NCBI GenBank assembly: GCA_965216025.1
Contig: CBDCEX010000017.1
Coordinates: 992,001-1,056,000 of the forward strand
Direction: 5' to 3'
From: JADFQT01 sp965216025
GTDB lineage: Bacteria > Chloroflexota > Dehalococcoidia > Lucifugimonadales > UBA3495
Length of the DNA: 64,000 nt
Below the pieces are notes generated by a model that was given only the letters and a program-made list of their open reading frames with translations, was not told the DNA's origin and made no database searches. Shown in pieces: positions 8,274 through 15,423 of the stretch (within the stretch, counting starts at the first letter, position 1; the number at the start of each line of letters is the position of its first letter). The translations under genes and the position numbers were made by a program.

Positions 8274-10304
8274 CTATCTCCGTGGACCCGGAGGCGGCGC
8301 CACCTCGTGCCGCAGCAGGTCGCCGATGGATTCCAGGAAGCGGGTGGGTTTGGCATTCTGGGTGGGTCCGCTTCGGATGGCGTGGCAGAAGATCAATTGG
8401 TCCCTGGCCCGGGTCGCCCACACGTAGAAGAGCCGCTGGGCTTCCCGCATGAGGCGCTCATCTCCGGAGGCAATGCCTCCCGGCAGGATATGGTCGCTGG
8501 CCCCAACGGCCCAGACGATGGGCCACTCCAGGCCCTGGGCGGCGGTGATGGTGCTGAAGGTCAGTCCCCGCCCGGGGAGAAAGGGTTGGTTGGTTTCCAG
8601 TGGGACCGGCTCGTCATAAATGACTGGTTTGAACCTATCGAGAAACCCACGGAGTTCTCGCCTGGGATCATCTCGGGCCAACCCTGAGCCGGACCCACTG
8701 GAAACGGACTGGGCTGTGGACAGAAGCACACATATTTGGGGGTTTGTCCGTACTCGGGTTCCCGACCCCTGGGCCGCTTCGAGGAGGGCCACTGCTTGCC
8801 AGCAGAGATCATCCACCTGGGTGGACGGGTCCTGCGTCATGCGGTCCAGGTGCTCCCAGGCGTCGACAAAGAACTGCAGGTCCCGCCGGATATCGGCATC
8901 CATCAGGGGATTGTCGCATTGTCGTCTCGCGGCCTGGACCAGGTTGATGTGCTGGTCCCGGGCCATGCCCAGCAGGCGCAGCATGACCTCCGTATCCGGC
9001 CACTGGCGGTCGAGGTGCGGGTTGGCGCAGGCTGCGTTTCGGAAAGCGGCCGAGTCGTGGGGATTCAGCAGGGACCGGAGCAGGCCGGTGATGCACCTAA
9101 CGTCCTGGTCCCGCGGCTGGCGTTCAACACCCAGCACGGTAAATGGTATGCCCCGGCTGAGGGCCAGCGGCCGCATCTGGTCCAGGATCGAGGCATCCTG
9201 GAAGACCACGGCGATGTCCTCAAAGGCGTACCCCTGGGGCAAAAACTCCTGGGTCCCGTCGAAGATATACTTGTACATGTCGGCGGGCCGTCCCTCGAAC
9301 TCCAGCAACGCAGGAGGGGGCGGCGTTGCCCATCTCTCGCCAAACCGTACGGCTGACCGAGGGGTGATATTGTCCTCTCCTTGCAAATGGCGCAGGACTG
9401 GGTCGTTGCTGATGCGGGTCTTTGCCTCGAGCAGGGGCGGAGTCGCACGGTGGGCGACTCCCAAGGAGTAGGTGTTTTGATGCATTCCCGGGTGGTCCAG
9501 TCGGCAGATCTCCAGCAACCTGTCGTCGGCGCCGTCCCGCAGGCGCACGCACTCATTGGGATTGACCGCGATGGTGAGGGACCGCTCCGGTCCCTCCAGC
9601 AACCGCAGCATCGTGTACTCGGCAGGGGTGATGTTCTGGTAGTCATCCACCAGCAGGTACCGGCACCGTTCCAGACGCACAGTGTTCCGGAATTCCAGAT
9701 CGCTCTCCAGGGCCCGGTTCACCATGGGGACCACGACGCCCCGGTCCACGGCATTCTGACGCCGCATCTCCTCTTGGTACTTCTCAACTGCTCCACGCCA
9801 CTCGGGGCGGTCCGGAGGGGTGGGCTCATCGGGATACCCGGCCAGGTTGAGCCAGAGCCAGTCCAGGATTCGGCCCGCCTCGGCGTGGAGGCGCTTCCGG
9901 TTCCGTGGATTCGCCCCCAGCAGAAAGGCGATGAACTCCTGGGCACCGCTGCGCGGCCACACCGTGAAGTGGGGTGACATCCCCAACACCTGCGCCCCCT
10001 TGGACCGCAGCAAGGCCATGGCAAACTCCTGGGGGGTGCCGGCGAAGAACCAGCCAGGAGAATCATGCTCCGGCAGGAACCTTTTAACGCGTTCCTGGAT
10101 AGCGTAGCCGCCACCCGTGCTGTGGGTCAGGCAGGTAATGCTGAAGGGGCCCTCTCCGCCCTTCACCGCGATGGCGATGCGGGCGGCCAGCGTATGCGTT
10201 TTCCCGGTGCCGGCACCCCCGAGAATAAGGACCGGCCCGATGGGGGCCGTGGCGGCCTGCCGCTGGTACCGATCTAATGGAGCGACGGGTGATTCCGTGG
10301 TCAT
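8274..10304 (-). CDS. UvrD/PcrA-like superfamily 1 DNA helicase
   Basis: A 676-residue SF1 helicase. The Q-motif region DRYQRQAATAP is followed by Walker A GGAGTGKTHT (motif I), YLLVDDYQN (motif II), TAQGLEWPIVWAVG (motif V) and LFYVWATRARDQL (motif VI). Motif II has DDYQ where UvrD-type enzymes have DEYQ or DEFQ, so the catalytic glutamate is replaced by aspartate. The frame runs upstream to 10415 inside a MITE, but similarity starts at MTTESPVAPLDRYQ, so I place the start at 10304; the ribosome binding site there is weak. Probably a repair or replication helicase from an integrated element. The MITE 77 bases upstream may have cut its native promoter. Confidence 0.8.
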   Translation of the reverse strand: MTTESPVAPLDRYQRQAATAPIGPVLILGGAGTGKTHTLAARIAIAVKGGEGPFSITCLTHSTGGGYAIQERVKRFLPEHDSPGWFFAGTPQEFAMALLRSKGAQVLGMSPHFTVWPRSGAQEFIAFLLGANPRNRKRLHAEAGRILDWLWLNLAGYPDEPTPPDRPEWRGAVEKYQEEMRRQNAVDRGVVVPMVNRALESDLEFRNTVRLERCRYLLVDDYQNITPAEYTMLRLLEGPERSLTIAVNPNECVRLRDGADDRLLEICRLDHPGMHQNTYSLGVAHRATPPLLEAKTRISNDPVLRHLQGEDNITPRSAVRFGERWATPPPPALLEFEGRPADMYKYIFDGTQEFLPQGYAFEDIAVVFQDASILDQMRPLALSRGIPFTVLGVERQPRDQDVRCITGLLRSLLNPHDSAAFRNAACANPHLDRQWPDTEVMLRLLGMARDQHINLVQAARRQCDNPLMDADIRRDLQFFVDAWEHLDRMTQDPSTQVDDLCWQAVALLEAAQGSGTRVRTNPQICVLLSTAQSVSSGSGSGLARDDPRRELRGFLDRFKPVIYDEPVPLETNQPFLPGRGLTFSTITAAQGLEWPIVWAVGASDHILPGGIASGDERLMREAQRLFYVWATRARDQLIFCHAIRSGPTQNAKPTRFLESIGDLLRHEVAPPPGPRR

Positions 10305-10380
10305 ATCTTGCACCACCGCTTCGCAAATTCGGGTCAGGGCGCCGCCCGCCGGAGCACAGCCGGGTACGCCCTCCCGTCCC

Positions 10381-10559
10381 CTAGAAACTCGGACGGAAAC
10401 CCCGATTCTCCCCAAGCCGTCGTTTTCTTAATGTCGATTATAGATGTGAAAGTTGGTTGTTGAAACGGCTTATATACACGCGCATGTCGTATAAGACTGC
10501 AATACGTCTGGTTGGCGTAGCGCGAAACCAAGCCAATGGCTTTCCGGCCAGACTTCTAG
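10381..10559. mobile_element. MITE family 1, copy B
   Basis: A 179-bp element, CTAG at both ends, in inverse orientation to copies D and E. It lies between the helicase start and the 3' end of the HNH frame and supplies the last ~28 codons of the latter. Confidence 0.85.
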
Positions 10560-10970
10560 CGTGAGCTTGTTGGACTTGGCTAGGTTGCACGGGCTGCATA
10601 ACAGTGCCCGGTTGTCCAAGTGGTTTGAGCCTCCGTCTGCCTTGGGGTCTATGTGGTCCACTTGGAGATATCGCTCGTCGGGGGCTTGGAAGTCGCAGCC
10701 CCAGCACTGGAGCCCGAAGGTTTTCACAAGGTAGTCCTTCATCTGGCGATGGGTCAGGGCAGACTTCTCGCTGGTGGTGTAGACGGGGGCCAGGAACGGG
10801 GCCGCGGCATCGCCCTCGTCGGTGCGGATTGGGGCTTCGGTGCGGTAGTGGGTTTCCAGTTCAGCTAGGTGGGCGGTTATCCAGTCGCCATACAGAGTAC
10901 TCTCCCTGGCCTTTTCAGCCTCCTGCGCCTTGATCCCGAGCATCCGGCATACGACGGTGGTGACGGGCAT
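10470..10970 (-). CDS. HNH endonuclease domain, out-of-frame tail of the methyltransferase gene
   Basis: Residues ~85-140 form a zinc-type HNH nuclease: CWGC, then YLQVDHIDPKADGGSNHLDN and RALLCSPCNLAKSN. The upstream part (MLGIKAQEAEKARE and PFLAPVYTTSEKSALTHRQM) is a linker. The preceding methyltransferase frame overlaps by 56 bases and ends in low-complexity Arg/Asp residues just where this frame picks up HVVCRML-like sequence, so the two were probably one methyltransferase-HNH protein separated by a single-base insertion near 10970. The C-terminus after SNKLT is MITE-derived. Alternatively the overlap is a coupled two-gene arrangement. Confidence 0.75.
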   Translation of the reverse strand: MPVTTVVCRMLGIKAQEAEKARESTLYGDWITAHLAELETHYRTEAPIRTDEGDAAAPFLAPVYTTSEKSALTHRQMKDYLVKTFGLQCWGCDFQAPDERYLQVDHIDPKADGGSNHLDNRALLCSPCNLAKSNKLTLEVWPESHWLGFALRQPDVLQSYTTCACI

Positions 10971-12033
10971 CGGGGCGCCGGTCGATGCCCACCCAGCGAC
11001 GCTTGTGGTTGCGTGCCGCTATGAGGGTGGTGGCGCAACCCGCGAAGGGGTCTAGCACCAGGTCACCCTTGTTGCTGGAGGCCAGGACGATGCGCTCGTA
11101 GAGGGCCAGGGGCTTCTGGTCCGGGGAGCCGGTACGCTTTTTCCCCTGTGTTTCGCCTATATCGTTCCATAAACTGTTGCGTATAGCTCCTGCTTTTGGT
11201 CGTACTTTCCTGTGGATTTGGTTTTCTTGGATTACTAACTCGCCTTCTTCGTCCAGTTGTTCTATTCTTGGTCTTCCTATCTTCCACCCGGAAGGGTGTG
11301 TGGGGGTGAATCCTCTGTACTCGTAACAGAGGTTGGGTCTTGGGCTCGCGCTTGGTCGGTTGAATGCTACGTCTAGGTAATACGGTCCTTTTTCGTCGTG
11401 CAGTTTGAATGCTTTTTCTAGGTATTCCTGCTCGTATGGAACTAGCACTCTGTTCATGTTGAAAGATGTGTCTCTTGTTTTCCCGTAGAAAAGTATGCTG
11501 TCCGTGTTGGAGTTGTAGTTTCTTGGTGAAAACTGTGAGCCTTTGAATCCCCTTGCTGTTCTTTTCCAGACTATTTCGTTCTTGAAGTTCTTGGCCCCGA
11601 AGATGGCGTCCATCGCCATTCTGATGTATGCGTTGGCCGTGTGGTCGCAGTGGAGGTACAGGCTCCCGGTGGGTTTCAATGTCCGGTGCATCTCCAGGAG
11701 CCGGACGGAGAGGAAGCACATGAAGGCGGCGATGTCCTGCCCGTGGCGGTGCTTGGTGGCCTCGATGACTTCACAGAGGGCCCGGTTCTCGTCCCGGATT
11801 TCCTCCAGCCAGGCCGGGTGGACCTCGTTCCACGCCCATTGGTCGGGAAGTTTACCGGTGTCTCCCCACTTCCAGTTATCGACGTAGAAGCCAGCGGTGC
11901 CGGAGCGGCTCCGCCTGGTGTTGAAGGGTGGGTCGGTGGCGATGAGATCCACCGTCTCCGAGTTCATGCCCCTGAGCACGTCTAGGTTATCCAGTTCATA
12001 GATGGTGTTGTCGGGAAAGTTCTGCTCGGCCAT
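10915..12033 (-). CDS. Beta-class DNA methyltransferase (N4-cytosine or N6-adenine)
   Basis: A 372-residue enzyme with catalytic motif IV DLIATDPPFNT near residue 33 and the SAM-binding motif I LVLDPFAGCATT near residue 340. That order (catalytic motif first) is the beta class. The centre contains EIVWKRT and SLWNDIG, as in Mod-like methylases, with target recognition presumably between. The last ~15 residues are out of frame and the HNH domain follows in the other frame. The start has no clear ribosome binding site. Methylase-HNH pairing suggests a restriction-modification or phage-derived modification role; the recognition sequence is unknown. Confidence 0.85.
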   Translation of the reverse strand: MAEQNFPDNTIYELDNLDVLRGMNSETVDLIATDPPFNTRRSRSGTAGFYVDNWKWGDTGKLPDQWAWNEVHPAWLEEIRDENRALCEVIEATKHRHGQDIAAFMCFLSVRLLEMHRTLKPTGSLYLHCDHTANAYIRMAMDAIFGAKNFKNEIVWKRTARGFKGSQFSPRNYNSNTDSILFYGKTRDTSFNMNRVLVPYEQEYLEKAFKLHDEKGPYYLDVAFNRPSASPRPNLCYEYRGFTPTHPSGWKIGRPRIEQLDEEGELVIQENQIHRKVRPKAGAIRNSLWNDIGETQGKKRTGSPDQKPLALYERIVLASSNKGDLVLDPFAGCATTLIAARNHKRRWVGIDRRPDARHHRRMPDARDQGAGG

Positions 12034-12252
12034 CGGTCCGCGGCGAAGTGGGATTCTTCTGCACTGTAGACCATTGGTCTTGGATGGCGGTTTTGCATTT
12101 GTGGTGGTAGTGGCAGGGGTTCTCGCGGTTCCCGGTGAGGATGTTGGGTGACCTCTGGCTCCGTGCGTTACTGTTCCCAGCTTGGGCGTTCTATTGGTCG
12201 TTATGCCCCCTGCGGGGCGGGCACAGGGGCTGTGGGGGCCTGGTGGGTCGTG

Positions 12253-12375
12253 CTATCGTTTCTCCCGCCGGTTGAGGCTGGGTTGCTCTATGTACTCGTA
12301 GTAAGCGTTGGGGTCGATATGCTCGATCGCACTGGTGATTTCCTCCATCAGGGTGCGATGGTCCGTCTGCTCTTG
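12253..12375 (-). pseudogene. C-terminal fragment of an unknown gene next to an IS5 fragment
   Basis: A minus-strand frame reads QTDHRTLMEEITSAIEHIDP and then NAYYEYIEQPSLNRREKR before a stop: well-formed protein sequence with no start. It ends abruptly at about 12375, where the plus-strand IS5-type transposase tail begins, so it is probably the 3' part of a gene cut by that IS. Family not recognised. Confidence 0.4.
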
Positions 12376-12648
12376 TTCAAAAGGATTCCGCCCAAGCGGA
12401 ACCGAAAGAAGCCTCCCTGGTATGATCCGGTCAGTTACCGGACAAGACATTTGGTAGAGAACCTGTTTGCGGACCTGAAACAGTTTCGGGGCATAGCCGC
12501 TCGATATTGCAAGCTCGGAGAGAGCTATGAGGCTTTTATAAATGGCATTGGCTGGTTTCTGGACACCAAGGCAGTGCGGCGCGCTGCGAGGCCGCCGGTG
12601 TACAAGAAACCGCCCAACCTGACCAACGGCCAGATAGTCTTACTATAG
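12376..12648 (+). pseudogene. IS5-family transposase C-terminal fragment
   Basis: About 90 residues: KRIPPKRNRKKPPWYD, then RHLVENLFADLKQFRGIAAR with YCKLGESYEAFINGIGWFL. This is the terminal part of IS5/IS427-type DDE transposases, including the glutamate of the catalytic triad (VEN-x-F) and the R-x-x-x-x-R-Y/K-KL motif. The first two thirds of the protein and the left end are missing. The plus-strand open frame begins upstream at 12148, but that part is not transposase. Confidence 0.75.
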
Positions 12649-12691
12649 TTGTTTCAAAAGTCGGCGTTCTGTTCCAAAAGTGTCCTTGCGA

Positions 12692-13201
12692 TTACTCTAG
12701 CCGCTTCAACTGGTACTTCTTGCATTCTGAACTTTTTGAAACGCACCCTTTTGTCGCAATGTCAGTGGGGTCTGGGAATCCCAACTGGGCGTTGACTGCA
12801 CAGATGTCAAAGGTTGCCCAATAGTTGGGATCACCGGGAGACCATGCCCCACCAAAAATTCCTGTACACAGAGTAACTACAGTGGCAGGGTAGGAGTTGA
12901 CCATTTTGTCTGCCATAAACGGGTCCGCGTATTTTGGAATCCAAATATAAGTCGGCGTTGAATCTGTGCGGCGTGCAACCGCCGTCGGGTTTCCCCGATG
13001 CGGAGTTGACCTCGTTGGAGCTGAAGAACGCCACCGTGCAATCGCCGTAGCATGTACACCTGGGGGAGATGCTACCTTATGCTCGACTGTGGGAATGGGG
13101 GATGCCATTGGCGTTGTCGTTGTTGGCGAGGCTTCCGGCCCGCAGGCCAGGGCCGCCAGGACAATCAGCGTCACAGCAAGGATGATCAGGACTCTGAGCA
13201 T
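12692..13201 (-). pseudogene. Secreted lipoprotein with internal frameshifts
   Basis: The N-terminus is a lipoprotein signal (MLRVLIILAV...LAALAC lipobox) followed by a Thr/Pro-rich linker; the C-terminus (YADPFMADKMVNSYPATVVT ... CTGIFGGAW) is in the same frame. Between about 13050 and 12930 the natural sequence lies in another frame (CYGDCTVAFFSSNEVNSASG, then KPDGGCTPHRFNADLYLDS), while the open frame gives Arg/Thr/Pro-rich nonsense. A pair of compensating indels therefore leaves the reading frame open with ~37 altered residues. Function unknown; extracellular, lipid-anchored. Confidence 0.55.
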
Positions 13202-13291
13202 GAAACACCCCATAGTCTAAAGGCGACTAGTACAGGTGGGCTGAAAAGCCCGAGTAGTATAATGAGCGCGTTGAGGTTGGAGAGATGAAGT

Positions 13292-13774
13292 GTGGTGGTG
13301 AAGGCGATGCGTGGACCGAAACCTCCCGTGGTGGAATTATCCCCGGAAGAGCAGCAAGGATTGGAAACCCTGGTGCGCCGATATAGCACCCCCCAGCAGT
13401 TGGCCCGGCGAGGCAGAATCATTCTGTCTGCCGCGGCTGGCCTGAACAACAGCCAAATAGCCCGCGAAGTGGGCCTGGATGTGGATACGGTACGGTTCTG
13501 GCGCAACCGCTGGCTGGGGCTACAGGCAGCCATTCTGGAAGACCTGAGTATAGAAGAAAGGTTGCGGGATGCGCCTCGTCCTGGGGCTCCCGCCCGGATC
13601 ACCCCAGAGCAAGTTTGCCAGATCATGTCCCTGGCTTGTGAGGCCCCCAGCCAGTGCGGTCGTCCTATCAGCCAGTGGACCAGCCGGGAATTGGCTGATG
13701 AGATCATCGAAAAAGGCATCGTAGAACGGATTTCCCCCCGTCATGCGGCCAGGCTTCTAGAAAGGGGGACCTGA
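13292..13774 (+). CDS. IS630 type 1 transposase, OrfA
   Basis: 160 residues with two helix-turn-helix segments: RRYSTPQQLARRGRIILSAA and NNSQIAREVGLDVDTVRFWR. It stops at a TGA just after AAAGGGGGAC. Reading back one base at this slippery run gives KGDLKPHRIRYWLTPSGDEH and joins the catalytic OrfB frame, so production by programmed -1 frameshifting is likely. The identical arrangement in copy 2 supports this over random decay. Start codon choice among GTG and ATG codons near 13292-13307 is uncertain. Confidence 0.85.
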   Translation: MVVKAMRGPKPPVVELSPEEQQGLETLVRRYSTPQQLARRGRIILSAAAGLNNSQIAREVGLDVDTVRFWRNRWLGLQAAILEDLSIEERLRDAPRPGAPARITPEQVCQIMSLACEAPSQCGRPISQWTSRELADEIIEKGIVERISPRHAARLLERGT

Positions 13775-13797
13775 AACCCCACCGGATACGCTATTGG

Positions 13798-14517
13798 TTG
13801 ACACCCTCCGGGGACGAGCACTATGACGCCAAAGTCACTGACATCTGCGATCTGTACCGAGAAGCTCCCGCCTTGGTCCAATCTGGGGAGCGAGTGATGA
13901 GCACTGATGAGTTGACCGGAGTACAGGCCCTGGAGCGCAAACATCCTGGGTTGCCCTTGGCGCCGGGGAAGGTGGAACGGCGGGAGTTTGAGTACATCCG
14001 GCATGGTACACGCTCCTTCATCATCAGTCGGGATGTGGTGACGGGTCAGATTGTTGAGCCCTATGGGGGGCCCAGACGTACCGAAGCGGACTTTCTGCAG
14101 CATGTGGAGGCAGTGATCGCTAGCGATAGGGCGGCCCAGCGGTGGCATTTTGTGGTGGACAACCTGGACACGCACCGTTCTGAATCTCTAGTGCGCTGGG
14201 TAGCCAGAGAGTCTGGGCTGGACCTGGAGTTGGGTAAGAAGGGCAAGTGGGGCACATTGGCGAACCGAGAGTCCCGGGCCGCATTTCTCAGCGATCCCAG
14301 CCACTGTATCGTGTTTCACTACACCCCCAAGCACACGTCATGGATGAACCAAGTGGAAATCTGGCTGAGCATTCTGGTGCGAAAACTGCTACAGCGAGGG
14401 TCATTCAGATCGGTCACCGATCTGAAACAGAAGGTGTGGGACTTCATCGACTATTACAACCGGACCATGGCAAAGCCCTTCAAATGGACTTACCAAGGCA
14501 AGGTGCTGGTCGCATGA
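13798..14517 (+). CDS. IS630 type 1 transposase, OrfB catalytic domain
   Basis: 239 residues holding the DDE core: ICDLYREAPAL, HFVVDNLDTHRSES and HYTPKHTSWMNQVEIWLSIL, the last containing the final glutamate. The ATG at 13798 is probably internal; coding in this frame begins at the slip site near 13762, fused to OrfA. The terminal residues run almost to the right inverted repeat. Sequence matches copy 2 at 24977-25696. Confidence 0.85.
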   Translation: MTPSGDEHYDAKVTDICDLYREAPALVQSGERVMSTDELTGVQALERKHPGLPLAPGKVERREFEYIRHGTRSFIISRDVVTGQIVEPYGGPRRTEADFLQHVEAVIASDRAAQRWHFVVDNLDTHRSESLVRWVARESGLDLELGKKGKWGTLANRESRAAFLSDPSHCIVFHYTPKHTSWMNQVEIWLSILVRKLLQRGSFRSVTDLKQKVWDFIDYYNRTMAKPFKWTYQGKVLVA

Positions 14518-14526
14518 ACTGCCGGG

Positions 14527-14781
14527 TTATTTACGCCCACCTGTACTAGCCATTGTTACTCCCACGGCAACCCCGCAACCCATTATTACCATTATTACCA
14601 TTATCAAAGCGATGATGAGGCATCCCCCGCAACTCAAAAGGGTAAGCAACCAGCCTTTCTTTTCGTCCCGTGTTTTGTCCCGTGAATAGCAATCACGGCA
14701 CTTGTAAATCTTGTTGAAGATGCCGGACCGTGCCGCCGCAGGGTTGCCGCAATTTATGCAAACCGCGCCAGGTTCAATCAT
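14527..14781 (-). CDS. Small zinc-ribbon membrane protein, 3' end cut by IS630
   Basis: 84 residues: N-terminal zinc ribbon (CINCGNPAAA, then CRDCYSRD), a charged linker (KTRDEKKG) and a single membrane span rich in Ile/Met/Leu/Val near residues 45-78 that includes CGGC. The last few residues and the stop lie in the IS630 terminus, so the native C-terminus is lost. AGGTG directly precedes the ATG at 14781. Zinc-ribbon plus one transmembrane helix is a common layout of small proteins of unknown role. Confidence 0.6.
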   Translation of the reverse strand: MIEPGAVCINCGNPAAARSGIFNKIYKCRDCYSRDKTRDEKKGWLLTLLSCGGCLIIALIMVIMVIMGCGVAVGVTMASTGGRK

Positions 14782-14918
14782 CACCTAAATCCCTATTACT
14801 ACTGCGGTTGGTTCATGGAGACAAGACGGCCCAAAATCCCGTAGCTGAAGCGGCAAGGGGGCACGAGTGGCCCAGTCAAAGCTTTCTTTCAGCGATGGGT
14901 GAGGATGAATGGTTGTAG

Positions 14919-15083
14919 CGTGGCAATCGTAAGCGTAAGGTTAGGCGCTTGCAAGAGCGAGGAGATCAGAAGAAGAGCCGGGGATCAGAAATATTCCCGG
15001 CTCGGGCGGCTTTTGTTAGATTTGGCATATCAAAAGTATTCGGGCTGGTTCATCACAACCAGCCCGAAGCTGAAAGGAGGTGA
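14919..15083 (+). pseudogene. Possible gene tail ahead of a strong ribosome binding site
   Basis: After a TAG at 14916 one frame reads basic, protein-like sequence (KRKVRRLQERGDQKKSRGSE, then FVRFGISKVFGLVHHNQPE) and stops at the TGA at 15081, inside an extended Shine-Dalgarno for the next ORF. No start codon is seen. It also contains the inverted repeat CGGGCTGGTT / AACCAGCCCG at 15040-15066, which may be a hairpin instead. Confidence 0.3.
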
Positions 15084-15088
15084 GCATT

Positions 15089-15142
15089 ATGAAATCCGGT
15101 GTCGATAAAGACGTGCCAGTCTATACGGACCTTTCCACGTAG
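15089..15142 (+). CDS. 17-residue ORF behind a perfect Shine-Dalgarno
   Basis: AAAGGAGGTGA at 15073-15083, an unusually complete anti-16S match, is followed by ATG and MKSGVDKDVPVYTDLST then stop. A hairpin-forming repeat lies just upstream. It could be a true micropeptide, a leader peptide, or the start of a gene whose remainder was displaced by the MITE at 15245. Confidence 0.35.
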   Translation: MKSGVDKDVPVYTDLST

Positions 15143-15244
15143 CTCCCCGCCTGCTTGGGAGGCTGGCGCTTGGCGCCAGGGCTGGCCGGGGATCCTCCCT
15201 TCGCCCCGGATTATGCCCGTCAAGAAGCTAAATGTCCACAAGCT

Positions 15245-15423
15245 CTAGAAACTCGGACGGAAACCCCGATTCTCCCCAAGCCGTCGTTTTCTTAACGTCG
15301 ATTATAGATGTAACAGTTGGTTATTGAAACGTATTACAGATACTATCATACCGCATAAGACTGGAATACGTCTGCTTGGCGTAGTGCGAAACCCGGCCAA
15401 TGGCTTTCCGGCCAGACCTCTAG
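15245..15423. mobile_element. MITE family 1, copy C
   Basis: 179 bp with CTAG at each end. The right-hand CTAG supplies the TAG stop codon of the minus-strand gene that ends at 15420. Confidence 0.85.

Larger units (their letters stand above)
13227..14549 (+). mobile_element. IS630-type element (type 1), copy 1
   Basis: 1323 bp bounded by CTAG on both sides. Ends read CTAGTACAGGTGGGCTGAAA and, inverted, CTAGTACAGGTGGGCGTAAA. A second copy of identical length lies at 24406-25728 and a ~150-bp piece at 63105-63256. IS630 elements duplicate TA, here the TA inside CTAG. Confidence 0.9.

Noticed and set aside
8620..9977. Several long plus-strand frames over the helicase gene
   Set aside because: Antisense shadows of the SF1 helicase, whose motifs are unmistakable on the minus strand.
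13186..13719. 177-residue minus-strand open frame (also at 24386-24898)
   Set aside because: Antisense of IS630 OrfA, present only because the element is duplicated.
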